A model generated the notes under the pieces. That model was given only the letters and a program-made list of their open reading frames with translations. It was not told where the DNA came from and did no database searches. This document shows, one piece after another, positions 1 to 6,502 of a stretch of 9,023 bases of DNA. This DNA comes from Chlamydiota bacterium (GTDB taxonomy: Bacteria > Chlamydiota > Chlamydiia > Chlamydiales > Rhabdochlamydiaceae): NCBI GenBank assembly GCA_011065235.1, contig JAAKFB010000063.1, positions 1 through 9,023 of the forward strand. The letters run 5' to 3'. The translations under genes were made by a program, and so were the position numbers. Within the stretch, counting starts at the first letter, position 1. Each line of letters begins with the position of its first letter.

Positions 1-390
1 ATTTCTTCGCTTTCGTTCGGCACTTGCGTCTGTAGCAGTGCCTTTTGTCTCTTATCGGCCTTCACCGTGATGCTCTACTTGATCATGTACCTTTGGTTGC
101 TTGGGGCTGACGTCCGCTTGAGATACAAAGACCCTAATAGAAAACGACCTTACAAAATTCCTGGGGGCTATTTTGGGATGTGGTGCGTGGCAGGCATTGG
201 AATGCTCGGATCCCTCTTTGCCATTTTCGTTGGCTTTTTCCCACCGGTGCAATTGCCATTTAAATTAGAATTTTATGTGGGCTTTTTGGGAAGTGGAGTC
301 ATTTTAGCACTCATTTTACCGCAAATCATTTATGGGATGAGAAAACCCAGTTGGAAACGCAAAGCAAGAGAGCACTATAATGTTAAGTAA
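1..390 (+). CDS. gadC: Amino acid antiporter, APC family (GadC-like), C-terminal part
   Basis: Inner-membrane amino acid permease cut off by the window's left edge. About 130 codons remain. They contain a hydrophobic segment around the YLIMYLWLLGA stretch, a cytoplasmic loop with the RPYKIPGG motif common in APC transporters, and two further membrane segments (roughly nt 170-245 and 270-340) ending in IILPQIIYG-like hydrophobic residues. The next gene is glutamate decarboxylase and overlaps this one by 11 nt (380-390), so a glutamate/GABA exchange role is a good inference. It would import glutamate and export the decarboxylation product, consuming cytoplasmic protons. Only about 17 residues follow the last membrane segment, whereas E. 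coli GadC has a longer C-terminal pH-gating plug. Frame +1 is open from nt 1, but its first 20 codons look unlike a permease; see the findings. The family is fairly sure, the substrate is inferred from context. Confidence 0.82.
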   Translation: MSSLSFGTCVCSSAFCLLSAFTVMLYLIMYLWLLGADVRLRYKDPNRKRPYKIPGGYFGMWCVAGIGMLGSLFAIFVGFFPPVQLPFKLEFYVGFLGSGVILALILPQIIYGMRKPSWKRKAREHYNVK

Positions 391-1783
391 AAAAACAGAG
401 ACTTCAAAGTTAGATCCTGCAGAGAAAGGGCATGCGAGCACCTATAGTTCTCGTTTTTTCCGCGAACCCGTTCCCAAATACGAAATCCCCGAAAAGAGCA
501 TGCCGGCAAATGCGGCCTATCAGCTGATCCATGATGAACTCAATATGGATTCAAATCCCTCACTCAATCTCGCGAGTTTTGTCACCACGTGGATGGAGCC
601 AGAAGCAGAAAAACTCATGCACGAGAGCCTGCACAAAAACTTCATCGATCACGACGAATATCCTCAAACAGAAGTGATTCACAAGCGGTGTGTGAATATG
701 CTTGCCCGCTTGTTCAACGTCCCAGAAGATTGCAATGCGATCGGCGCTGCCACGATCGGCTCTTCAGAGGCGATCATGCTTTGTCTATTAGCCCATAAGT
801 GGAACTGGAAAAAACACCGCCGCAAGGAGGAGCATGCAACGCCAAACATCGTTTTTGGAGCGGAGGTGCATGTCTGCTGGGAGAAATTTGCACGTTATTT
901 CGATGTGGAAATGCGGATCATTCCCATGGAAAAAGAGCGCTATACGATTTCCGTAGAGGAAGTGGAAAAAGCGATTGATGAAAACACCATTTGCGTCGGA
1001 GCCATTTTGGGAACGACCTATTCGGGCCAGGCTGATCCCATTGAAAAACTCAACGACCTTCTTCTCAAAATCAAAAAAGAGAAAGGTTGGGACATTCCTC
1101 TTCACATCGATGCAGCGAGTGGGGGATTTGTCGTGCCATTCACAGAGCCCGACTTCAAATGGGATTTTCGTCTCGAGCAGGTCAAATCAATCAATGTTTC
1201 AGGACATAAATTTGGGCTTGTCTATGCCGGTATCGGATGGATGATCTGGAAAGAAGAGAGCGAATTCCCCGAAGAGCTCATCTTCAAAGTCAATTATCTC
1301 GGTGGCTGGATGCCCACGTTCACCCTCAATTTTTCGTGCAATAGCGCCAATGTGATTGCTCAATATTACAATTTCTTGCGCCTTGGCAAAGATGGATATC
1401 GCAATATTATGCAAAACTGCTTGAAGAATGCCCAATATCTGGCCGAGCTCTTAGAAAAAAGTGGAAAATTCGAGATGATCAACCGTTCTCAAAAGCTTCC
1501 CATCGTTGCAGTGAGCTTGAAAAAGGAGATAAAGGCTTATAGCGTGTTTGACATTTCGAATAAGCTGCGCGAGAGGGGATGGGTGATGTCAGCGTACACA
1601 ATGCCACCCAATGCAGAAGAAGTGGCACTCATGCGGGTAGTGGTCAAAGAGAACTTCTCCCATGACATGGCAGACATTCTTTATCAGGACATCCTCAACG
1701 CCTGCGAAAGTCTTGAAAAAACGTCTCAAGGGCCGACGGAGCCACCGCCCAAAGAAAATGGACGGCACCACCCGATTTGTTAG
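380..1783 (+). CDS. gadB: Glutamate decarboxylase (PLP-dependent)
   Basis: Converts L-glutamate to GABA and CO2, consuming a proton in the cytoplasm. With the permease upstream it forms a glutamate-dependent acid-resistance pair. The 467-residue length matches the family (E. coli GadB has 466). The motif SGHKFG at residues 274-279 carries the PLP Schiff-base lysine, Lys277. HIDAASGGF at 242-250 holds Asp244, which contacts the PLP ring nitrogen. TIGSSEA at 125-131 is the phosphate-binding region, and NLASFVTTW at 63-71, EYPQTEVIHKRCVNM and YLGGWMPTFTLNFS align well with GadB. The C-terminus ends in GRHHPIC; E. coli GadB also has a histidine near its end that closes the active site at higher pH, so this regulation may be kept. 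The ATG at 380 lies inside the permease gene, and a weak AGAGAG about 9 nt upstream is the only ribosome site seen. The two genes are probably translationally coupled. Identity is very secure. Confidence 0.96.
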   Translation: MLSKKTETSKLDPAEKGHASTYSSRFFREPVPKYEIPEKSMPANAAYQLIHDELNMDSNPSLNLASFVTTWMEPEAEKLMHESLHKNFIDHDEYPQTEVIHKRCVNMLARLFNVPEDCNAIGAATIGSSEAIMLCLLAHKWNWKKHRRKEEHATPNIVFGAEVHVCWEKFARYFDVEMRIIPMEKERYTISVEEVEKAIDENTICVGAILGTTYSGQADPIEKLNDLLLKIKKEKGWDIPLHIDAASGGFVVPFTEPDFKWDFRLEQVKSINVSGHKFGLVYAGIGWMIWKEESEFPEELIFKVNYLGGWMPTFTLNFSCNSANVIAQYYNFLRLGKDGYRNIMQNCLKNAQYLAELLEKSGKFEMINRSQKLPIVAVSLKKEIKAYSVFDISNKLRERGWVMSAYTMPPNAEEVALMRVVVKENFSHDMADILYQDILNACESLEKTSQGPTEPPPKENGRHHPIC

Positions 1784-1805
1784 AGGATGCTTGCGGAAGG
1801 GATTC

Positions 1806-2834
1806 TTAGAATCCTAGCGTTAGGCGAACAGTCAGACCGTGGACTCCAAGGAGGCCGTGCGCATAGAGAGTTTCTTTCGAATCATCCACAAAAGTGAACT
1901 GTGTGCGAATTCTTTCATGAAGGTTGAACCAGATGTTGAACTCGTACCCGGCAAAGAGTTCGAAGCTCCAGCAATCGCAGGGGATTTGCCAAGAGGGACC
2001 GAGCAAAAACTGCGCATTCATTGTGAAGCGATGATCGTCGTATTTGCTATCAGATATAATGAGATTGTCGACACCAAAGGTCTGTTTTTCCTTGTTTTCA
2101 TAAGTTCCAATCATGGTGGCAAAGGTCGTTTTGCCTGTGAGATAGAATTGACAACCCCAGAACCAATCAGCAGAAATTCCTAAACGGATTCCGCCTCCCC
2201 AGAAACACCAATCCTCGTTGATTCTATCAAAGCCGCCTGCATTGTTTTCCGCTTTCATTTTCCACTTTTGTTCAATAGCCGCAGCGGTCAACCCTCCAAT
2301 CAAACGGAGACGCAAGTGGGGATTGGGATCAAAAACCCGGGCAACATTCAGATCGCCTACATGGTAGCGAAAATCGATATCACTCGAGGCTTTTTCAAAA
2401 GGCCCTTCAGTCGATGTGCGTCTTGTCGGGTAGATGAAACGGTCGAATTCTTCAGGATCAGTTGTGCTGTCGCTTCCATCAGTAGTCAGATAAGTGTATT
2501 GAGCTGTCGCTTGCCAAAATTTAGGACAGCAGTAATAAGAAAGTGCAACGCGAAATCCTGGGCGATAGTCGTAATTAGCTGTCTTGTAGTCGCCAATTGC
2601 AAACGTGTTAATTTCAGTGGTGGATTTGTTCATACGCACCGCATAATCCAGAGCATTTGTATCAACCGTCCAATACAAAAACTCTCCCTCCACAAACCAC
2701 TGCGAACGCTCGACAAAGAGATGCTCACAACAAGATGGTTCTGGTTCGCACTGCTCGCACATCAATTCACGTGCGGATAGAGATAACGTAGTTAGAGTAG
2801 ATAATGCCGCTGCGGCAAGAAGACTTGATTTCAT
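1806..2834 (-). CDS. Cysteine-rich MOMP-like outer membrane beta-barrel protein
   Basis: A 342-residue secreted protein. Residues 1-21 are a typical Sec signal peptide (MKSS, then an Ala/Leu/Thr-rich core, cleavage probable after SLSA). The mature start has FVEGEFLYWTVDTNALDYAV (47-66), the pattern of the Legionella Lpg1974 / chlamydial MOMP-like family. Alternating aromatic strands follow, and the chain ends in LTVRLTLGF with a terminal Phe, the usual Bam recognition signal of outer membrane barrels. Ten cysteines are visible at 26, 29, 35, 36, 102, 103, 210, 228, 286 and 288, several as CxxC, CC or CxC pairs. This suggests disulfide cross-linking of the envelope, as in chlamydiae with little peptidoglycan (inference). 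The ATG at 2834 has a GAGG ribosome site 7 nt upstream (2841-2844). Its stop lies 22 nt from the stop of the convergent decarboxylase. Substrate or adhesin role unknown; barrel assignment is solid, exact family moderately so. Confidence 0.85.
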   Translation of the reverse strand: MKSSLLAAAALSTLTTLSLSARELMCEQCEPEPSCCEHLFVERSQWFVEGEFLYWTVDTNALDYAVRMNKSTTEINTFAIGDYKTANYDYRPGFRVALSYYCCPKFWQATAQYTYLTTDGSDSTTDPEEFDRFIYPTRRTSTEGPFEKASSDIDFRYHVGDLNVARVFDPNPHLRLRLIGGLTAAAIEQKWKMKAENNAGGFDRINEDWCFWGGGIRLGISADWFWGCQFYLTGKTTFATMIGTYENKEKQTFGVDNLIISDSKYDDHRFTMNAQFLLGPSWQIPCDCWSFELFAGYEFNIWFNLHERIRTQFTFVDDSKETLYAHGLLGVHGLTVRLTLGF

Positions 2835-2885
2835 GAGGAACCTCGCAAATATGTAAAAACCAACATTGTTGCGAAAGTGAAATTT

Positions 2886-3674
2886 TCAATGCAAGAGATT
2901 TCTGTAGAACAAATAGAGATCGGGACAGTCGCGCTGCAGTTTCCAGCTCAAGCTTTGCGTCATTTTTTCGAGATGTTCTTCCTGAGAAAAGCCATGCTGG
3001 CACTTTTCTAGTTGTCCGATATCAATGATAAACGGATCTTCGCCAAGCACTCCAAAATTTTTGTCGAGAATAGGATCTCGGTCGATATATCCCTTTCTAT
3101 ACAGGTTGGAATAAAGCTGAACAGTTTTACGAATAAGGGCTTTAGGATCTTGAGATTTTTCCAATGCGGGAAAAAAAGGATCACCGCATTTTTGGACGAC
3201 AAAAGCCATCTCATCTAATGCAAGGGTATGGGATACACCCAGTGCATCGATTAAGGAAATGTTTCCCAAATTCTGTGTGGGTTTTAAATGGGCGTAAACA
3301 ACGCCTGTTTCTTCTTGAAGATCTTCATAGGCCCCCTTGTATCCTGTGAGTGTTTTTGTGAAAAGTATCAGACTTGAAAGATTGCCTTTTAAGCTACGGC
3401 GCATGACGTAGCGGGGAAGACGGACCAATTTAATCACCCATTTTTGGTCTTCGCTTACAAAAACAAAGCTCTGCTTGCCCTTCGTCAAATAAGTGAAGGG
3501 TTGATCAAAAATTGTATCGAGATTTCCCGCAGGAGATGTTTCGAATTGAGGGCAGCGGGACCAATTGGGGAGGATGTATTTGGGGCAAAAACTCCCATTT
3601 TGCTTCAAGAAATGGCGATCTAATCGAGAAAAAATGCAAATGGAAAAAATAAGAATAGGGACAAAATACTTCAT
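2886..3674 (-). CDS. Kinase-fold-like protein with N-terminal signal or anchor
   Basis: A 262-residue protein with no firm name. Residues 3-16 form a hydrophobic stretch after MKY, fitting a signal peptide or membrane anchor. The rest shows a spaced set of motifs reminiscent of protein/small-molecule kinases: a beta-strand pair FVFVSEDQKWVIKLVR with Lys82 in the place of the ATP-binding VAIK lysine; acidic helix residues (Glu116, Glu121, Glu122) as possible partners; GYIDRDPILDKNFGV (195-208) with Asp198/Asp200 and Asn206 resembling the catalytic loop; and FIIDIG (215-220) with Asp218 resembling DFG 12 residues after the Asn. No clear glycine-rich loop is visible, so it may be a pseudokinase. 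I remember similar proteins as chlamydial hypotheticals, but cannot confirm it. The ATG at 3674 is preceded by GAGAAG 4 nt away. It lies between hsp20 and the outer membrane protein gene on the same strand. Confidence 0.72.
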   Translation of the reverse strand: MKYFVPILIFSICIFSRLDRHFLKQNGSFCPKYILPNWSRCPQFETSPAGNLDTIFDQPFTYLTKGKQSFVFVSEDQKWVIKLVRLPRYVMRRSLKGNLSSLILFTKTLTGYKGAYEDLQEETGVVYAHLKPTQNLGNISLIDALGVSHTLALDEMAFVVQKCGDPFFPALEKSQDPKALIRKTVQLYSNLYRKGYIDRDPILDKNFGVLGEDPFIIDIGQLEKCQHGFSQEEHLEKMTQSLSWKLQRDCPDLYLFYRNLLH

Positions 3675-3705
3675 GGACTTCTCAGTTTAGAGAGGCCCCA
3701 TGTTT

Positions 3706-4122
3706 TTAGGCTACTGTCACATCTACTTTCAGAGGTTTGTGGCCTTTGTTCTTAGGCAGGGTTAGCCTTAAGATCCCGTCCTTGGAGACCGCCTCTACTT
3801 TGCTATCGAGATCAATTTCATTTGAAAGGGGGATCTCGTAACAATAACACTGGGATCCCTTCATGTGATATTTCACATTCTCCCTCTCATTTTGATTTTT
3901 CCCGCAAATTTGCAGCTGACGTTTTTTTTGGTCGATGGTGACCTCGACCTCCTCGGGCTTGGTGCCAGGTAGTGGGGCATCGATGTAGAGTCTCTCTTCA
4001 TCCTCCGAGATCGATAAACCCTCTGTGGATTTTTGGCAACTCGGCCCGCTACAGCACCCGCTAAAAGCGTTGCAGAATTCGTCTAGATCTTCAAAAATAT
4101 TAGGTAAATGTCTTCTTCTCAT
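3706..4122 (-). CDS. hsp20: Small heat-shock protein, Hsp20/alpha-crystallin family
   Basis: A 138-residue ATP-independent holdase that binds unfolding proteins. The alpha-crystallin domain runs from about residue 34 to 126: LYIDAPLPGTKPEEVEVTID near its start and the signature DGILRLTLPK at 115-124. A short tail has VDV at 133-135 as a possible I-x-I oligomerisation motif. I chose the ATG at 4122 because a perfect AGGAGG sits 5 nt upstream (4128-4133). An in-frame ATG at 4164 would add 14 residues (MMKFISPGKGKEDT) and place that ribosome site inside the gene. Seven cysteines (17, 23, 24, 29, 73, 92, 94) are unusually many for this family, four of them in the N-terminal arm. Two CIRCE-like operators lie 65 and 132 nt upstream, so HrcA repression and heat induction are expected. 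The gene follows the MFS gene on the same strand but should have its own promoter. Confidence 0.93.
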   Translation of the reverse strand: MRRRHLPNIFEDLDEFCNAFSGCCSGPSCQKSTEGLSISEDEERLYIDAPLPGTKPEEVEVTIDQKKRQLQICGKNQNERENVKYHMKGSQCYCYEIPLSNEIDLDSKVEAVSKDGILRLTLPKNKGHKPLKVDVTVA

Positions 4123-4127
4123 GGTGT

Positions 4128-4133
4128 CCTCCT
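4128..4133 (-). promoter_or_regulatory. Ribosome binding site deciding the hsp20 start
   Basis: The minus strand reads AGGAGG followed by 5 nt (ACACC) and the ATG at 4122. This is a perfect Shine-Dalgarno match and favours the 138-residue product over the longer reading from 4164. Confidence 0.85.
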
Positions 4134-4186
4134 TGCCCTTCCCAGGGCTTATGAACTTCATCATAGGTGAAAGAGAGGATTTAAAT

Positions 4187-4213
4187 CTAGCACTTGCGGC
4201 ATTTGATTGCTAA
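4187..4213 (-). promoter_or_regulatory. CIRCE operator 1 (HrcA binding site), hsp20-proximal
   Basis: The + strand reads CTAGCACTT, nine spacer bases, GATTGCTAA. The CIRCE consensus is TTAGCACTC-N9-GAGTGCTAA. The half-sites match 7/9 and 8/9, and the spacer is exactly 9 nt. The site is 65 nt upstream of the chosen hsp20 start, in the leader or promoter. HrcA binding to CIRCE is the known repressor control of chlamydial dnaK and groE operons; control of hsp20 is inferred. Confidence 0.8.
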
Positions 4214-4233
4214 TATTCCAGATAATCACTTTA

Positions 4234-4260
4234 GTATTAGGGGCTTAAAAATATTAGCAA
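4234..4260 (-). promoter_or_regulatory. Candidate hsp20 promoter between the two CIRCE sites
   Basis: On the minus strand TTGCTA (4260-4255) may be a -35 element and TAATAC (4239-4234) a -10 element, 15 nt apart. An alternative -10 reading, TACTAA (4236-4231), gives 18 nt. If correct, operator 2 overlaps the -35 box and operator 1 lies just after the start of transcription. The boxes are imperfect and the spacing is not ideal. Confidence 0.3.
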
Positions 4261-4280
4261 TCTACATTGAAGACTGCTAG
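4254..4280 (-). promoter_or_regulatory. CIRCE operator 2 (HrcA binding site), hsp20-distal
   Basis: The + strand reads TTAGCAATC, nine spacer bases (tacattgaa), GACTGCTAG. Half-sites match the CIRCE consensus 8/9 and 7/9, with the correct 9-nt spacer. It lies 40 nt from operator 1, centre to centre 67 bp. Because the inner half-sites of both operators are alike, they also form a perfect 13-bp inverted repeat (4205-4217 with 4250-4262). Confidence 0.75.
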
Positions 4281-4325
4281 TTTTCAGGATATAATACTTG
4301 GACAAGTCGCGATTTCCGATATTGT

Positions 4326-5537
4326 CTATCGGTATTTTTTTGAATAAAGAAACATCGAAAGGCTGCTGAGCATCATGCTCACGCCGCCCAGTAGAATGAC
4401 GGTGCTTGCCCTCGTGAAAGTGAGGAGATTGAGCTCAAGTCCTGGTAAAATCTTTGCGATCGCCAAAGTTGCGCCGAAAATCCCCATGATCCATCCTTGA
4501 CGATTGGAGTCAACAGAGCGGGAAAAGGCGGTCATCATCATTGAAAAGGCGATCATGTCAAAGCCCGCAGCTAAGAGTGAAAAAATGAGCACGGAAACAT
4601 GGGTTTGCACAATCCCGACAAAGATTAAAAAGACTCCCGTCAGAAAAAGGGTTATGGTTCCAATAACTCCTTCTTTAAACATTTTTATGAAAAATTTGAG
4701 GCTGATCCAAATGGCGAGAGCAAAGCTGACCCCAATGGCGGCATTGAACATCCCGAGTTGCCATGCTTGGTAGCCAAATTGGACAGCCATGCGGACTTGA
4801 ATGAGCTGATAGAAGGTAGCAAAACCGACTTGCATTAGAAAGAATGTCCCTCCCATCCAAAGGACCCGTTTGTTTTCAAATGCCTCGAGAAAGATTTTGA
4901 TGGGGCGGAAGAGGTCGATTTTCTTTTTTTCTTGGGGATAATGAGTCTCTTCAAATCTCCAAGTGAGCCAAATGGCATTGAGAAAGGCCAGTCCTGCGGT
5001 AAAATAGAAAGGGGTAGAGAAATTGAACATTGCAGAGATCTTTGGATCTGCAAAGAAACCTCCTATGACGGGACCTAAAATGATCCCAATGCTCAGAACA
5101 AAGGTCATGATACTGAAATTGCGCTTTTTCTCATCTTCGCTGCTCATATCGGCAATAGCTGCTTGAGCTGTCGGTTGCGAACCTGCAAAAACTCCCGATG
5201 CGGCTCGACCCAAAAAGAGGAGGAAAAGGCTATTGATCTGTGTGCCGATTCCCATGGACATGAAGGAGAGGAAGAGTCCAAAAATCGCAATCATGAGGAC
5301 GCGTTTGCGCCCGATTCGGTCGGAGAGATCGCTAAGTAGGGAAGCTCCAAAAAACATAGCGAGCGGAAAGAGGAGATAGCCGAGTCCAAGGTAGAAATTG
5401 CGCAAAGCCAATGTCGATCCCACAGGGAGAATGGGATGTGTGGGGTTGGTAAAAATGAGGGTCATGATCGGATAGACAAGGCCATACCCGATACTGTCTA
5501 TGATGATGACAAGCCAAATAGGACCAAATCTTTTCAA
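4326..5537 (-). CDS. MFS transporter, DHA1/TetA-like drug:H+ antiporter type
   Basis: A 403-residue inner-membrane protein with about 12 hydrophobic segments. Motif A of the major facilitator superfamily is clear in the 2-3 loop (SDLSDRIGRKRVLM, residues 69-82). FLGRAASGVFAGSQP (108-122) corresponds to segment 4, and GIILGPVIGG (151-160) is motif C, the antiporter signature. A charged central loop (EETHYPQEKKK, 196-206) separates the halves. The start is TTG at 5537: GGAGG sits 7 nt upstream (5545-5549), and the TTGA overlaps the stop of the hydrolase gene by 4 nt, so translation is coupled. Proton-driven efflux of a drug or metabolite is likely; the substrate is unknown. The conserved operon with an AsmA-like protein and a lipase-like hydrolase could hint at an envelope-lipid substrate, which is speculation. 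Confidence 0.9.
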   Translation of the reverse strand: MKRFGPIWLVIIIDSIGYGLVYPIMTLIFTNPTHPILPVGSTLALRNFYLGLGYLLFPLAMFFGASLLSDLSDRIGRKRVLMIAIFGLFLSFMSMGIGTQINSLFLLFLGRAASGVFAGSQPTAQAAIADMSSEDEKKRNFSIMTFVLSIGIILGPVIGGFFADPKISAMFNFSTPFYFTAGLAFLNAIWLTWRFEETHYPQEKKKIDLFRPIKIFLEAFENKRVLWMGGTFFLMQVGFATFYQLIQVRMAVQFGYQAWQLGMFNAAIGVSFALAIWISLKFFIKMFKEGVIGTITLFLTGVFLIFVGIVQTHVSVLIFSLLAAGFDMIAFSMMMTAFSRSVDSNRQGWIMGIFGATLAIAKILPGLELNLLTFTRASTVILLGGVSMMLSSLSMFLYSKKYR

Positions 5538-6499
5538 ATGCCGTCCTCCAGAAAACGAATTGCCCTTTCTTCTGACCAGTAAGTACCAATGACACGGTCT
5601 TTGATGAAGCCTTGATGGCCGCCGTCGTAAGGATTCTCGAAAAACACGTCATCACTTTTATGGCACTCTTCGTAAGGGAAACATGAGGGGTGCAAAAAAG
5701 GATCGTTGAGGGCATTGACGATGAGAGTGGGTACTTCAATTTTGGGAATACTGTATTTGCTGCTGCATGCGAGATAGTAGTGAGAAGCATCTCTGTATCC
5801 GCACAGAGGAGCGGTGATGAGATTGTCAAAATCAAAAAAATTTTGAATTTTGTCAAAGTTCACATTGGAAAAAAGCCCTGGATGGATCTTGGCTTTGCGG
5901 ATCATTTTTTCTTTAAGGGTATTGAGAAAGCGGTTTAGATAGAAACGATTGATTCCATGAGAAAGACTGCGTGCACACGCGTAGAGGTCACAGGGGACAG
6001 AAAAAACGCATGCCTTTGTGAGTTGCCGAGGAAGGTCTTGTTTGTAATCTTCGAGGTATTTAAGAGATATGTTTCCCCCGAGGCTGAAACCGAGGAGGCA
6101 GATTTGCTTGTATTTTTTAGTTTTGCAAGCGTGGGTGACAACAGCATCTAGGTCCTCTGTGCTCCCCCCATTATAGAAGCGGACAGTATGGTTGAGTTCT
6201 TCTCCACAGCCGCGCAAATTCCAAGAGAGAGTGTCCCAGCCCCGTGCATTGAGTTCCTTGACCATTCCGAGTACGTAGGCTTGGGTTGTACATCCCTCGA
6301 GCCCGTGTGAAATAATCGCGAGTTTTTTGCCGTCAACCCGTGACCAATCGAGATCGAGAAAATCTTCATCATCAGTGGAAATCCGCTCACGTAAGTAATG
6401 GACGCCGGTTACTTTGCGGAAAAGAGAGGGGATAATGGTCTGGGCATGTTTTCCCCCAATCCAAAGAGGGGCTTTATACTTGGAGCTAATAATCGGCAT
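5534..6499 (-). CDS. Alpha/beta-hydrolase, YheT/AbhD1-3 family (esterase-like)
   Basis: A 321-residue predicted cytoplasmic serine hydrolase, close to the usual YheT length. The N-terminus KAPLWIGGKHAQTIIPSLFR (9-28) is characteristic of this family (W..GG..QT..P). ISHGLEGCTTQAY (63-75) holds the oxyanion HGLEG. WNLRGCGEELN (93-103) follows, and GFSLGGN (137-143) contains the nucleophile Ser139. NALNDPFL (262-269) gives Asp266, and GGHQGF (293-298) gives His295, so the catalytic triad is complete. Family members act as esterases or lipases on acyl esters; the physiological substrate is unknown. The gene starts 3 nt after the AsmA-like gene stops and overlaps the MFS start by 4 nt, indicating one operon. 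No good ribosome site precedes the ATG at 6499, consistent with coupling to the upstream gene. Confidence 0.92.
   Translation of the reverse strand: MPIISSKYKAPLWIGGKHAQTIIPSLFRKVTGVHYLRERISTDDEDFLDLDWSRVDGKKLAIISHGLEGCTTQAYVLGMVKELNARGWDTLSWNLRGCGEELNHTVRFYNGGSTEDLDAVVTHACKTKKYKQICLLGFSLGGNISLKYLEDYKQDLPRQLTKACVFSVPCDLYACARSLSHGINRFYLNRFLNTLKEKMIRKAKIHPGLFSNVNFDKIQNFFDFDNLITAPLCGYRDASHYYLACSSKYSIPKIEVPTLIVNALNDPFLHPSCFPYEECHKSDDVFFENPYDGGHQGFIKDRVIGTYWSEERAIRFLEDGI
5545..5549 (-). promoter_or_regulatory. Ribosome binding site deciding the TTG start of the MFS gene
   Basis: The minus strand reads GGAGG, 7 nt, then TTG AAA AGA. No in-frame ATG is comparably placed, so this site supports the TTG initiation that overlaps the upstream stop codon. 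Confidence 0.75.
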
Positions 6500-6502
6500 A
6501 AA

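Noticed and set aside
1800..1814. Hairpin ggattc-tta-gaatcc between the convergent genes, as a shared terminator
   Set aside because: The 6-bp stem is not followed by a T run on either strand and overlaps the outer membrane protein stop codon.
2268..2780. Open frame of 170 codons on the + strand opposite the outer membrane protein gene
   Set aside because: The opposite strand encodes a protein with signal peptide and barrel features; this frame shows no domain.
2835..2885. Weak stem caac-aat-gttg with T run upstream of the outer membrane protein gene, as terminator or promoter region
   Set aside because: Only four base pairs, and no convincing -35/-10 pair could be placed in the 51-nt gap.
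4123..4164. N-terminal extension of Hsp20 from the ATG at 4164
   Set aside because: It would bury the perfect AGGAGG ribosome site, and the added residues are unlike the family; the start at 4122 is preferred.
4316..4332. Hairpin ccgata-ttgtc-tatcgg at the MFS stop codon; also shares the word cgatattgtc with 7366-7375
   Set aside because: The T run lies on the + strand side, so it does not terminate the minus-strand MFS gene; a ten-base shared word alone is weak evidence of relation to the large repeat.
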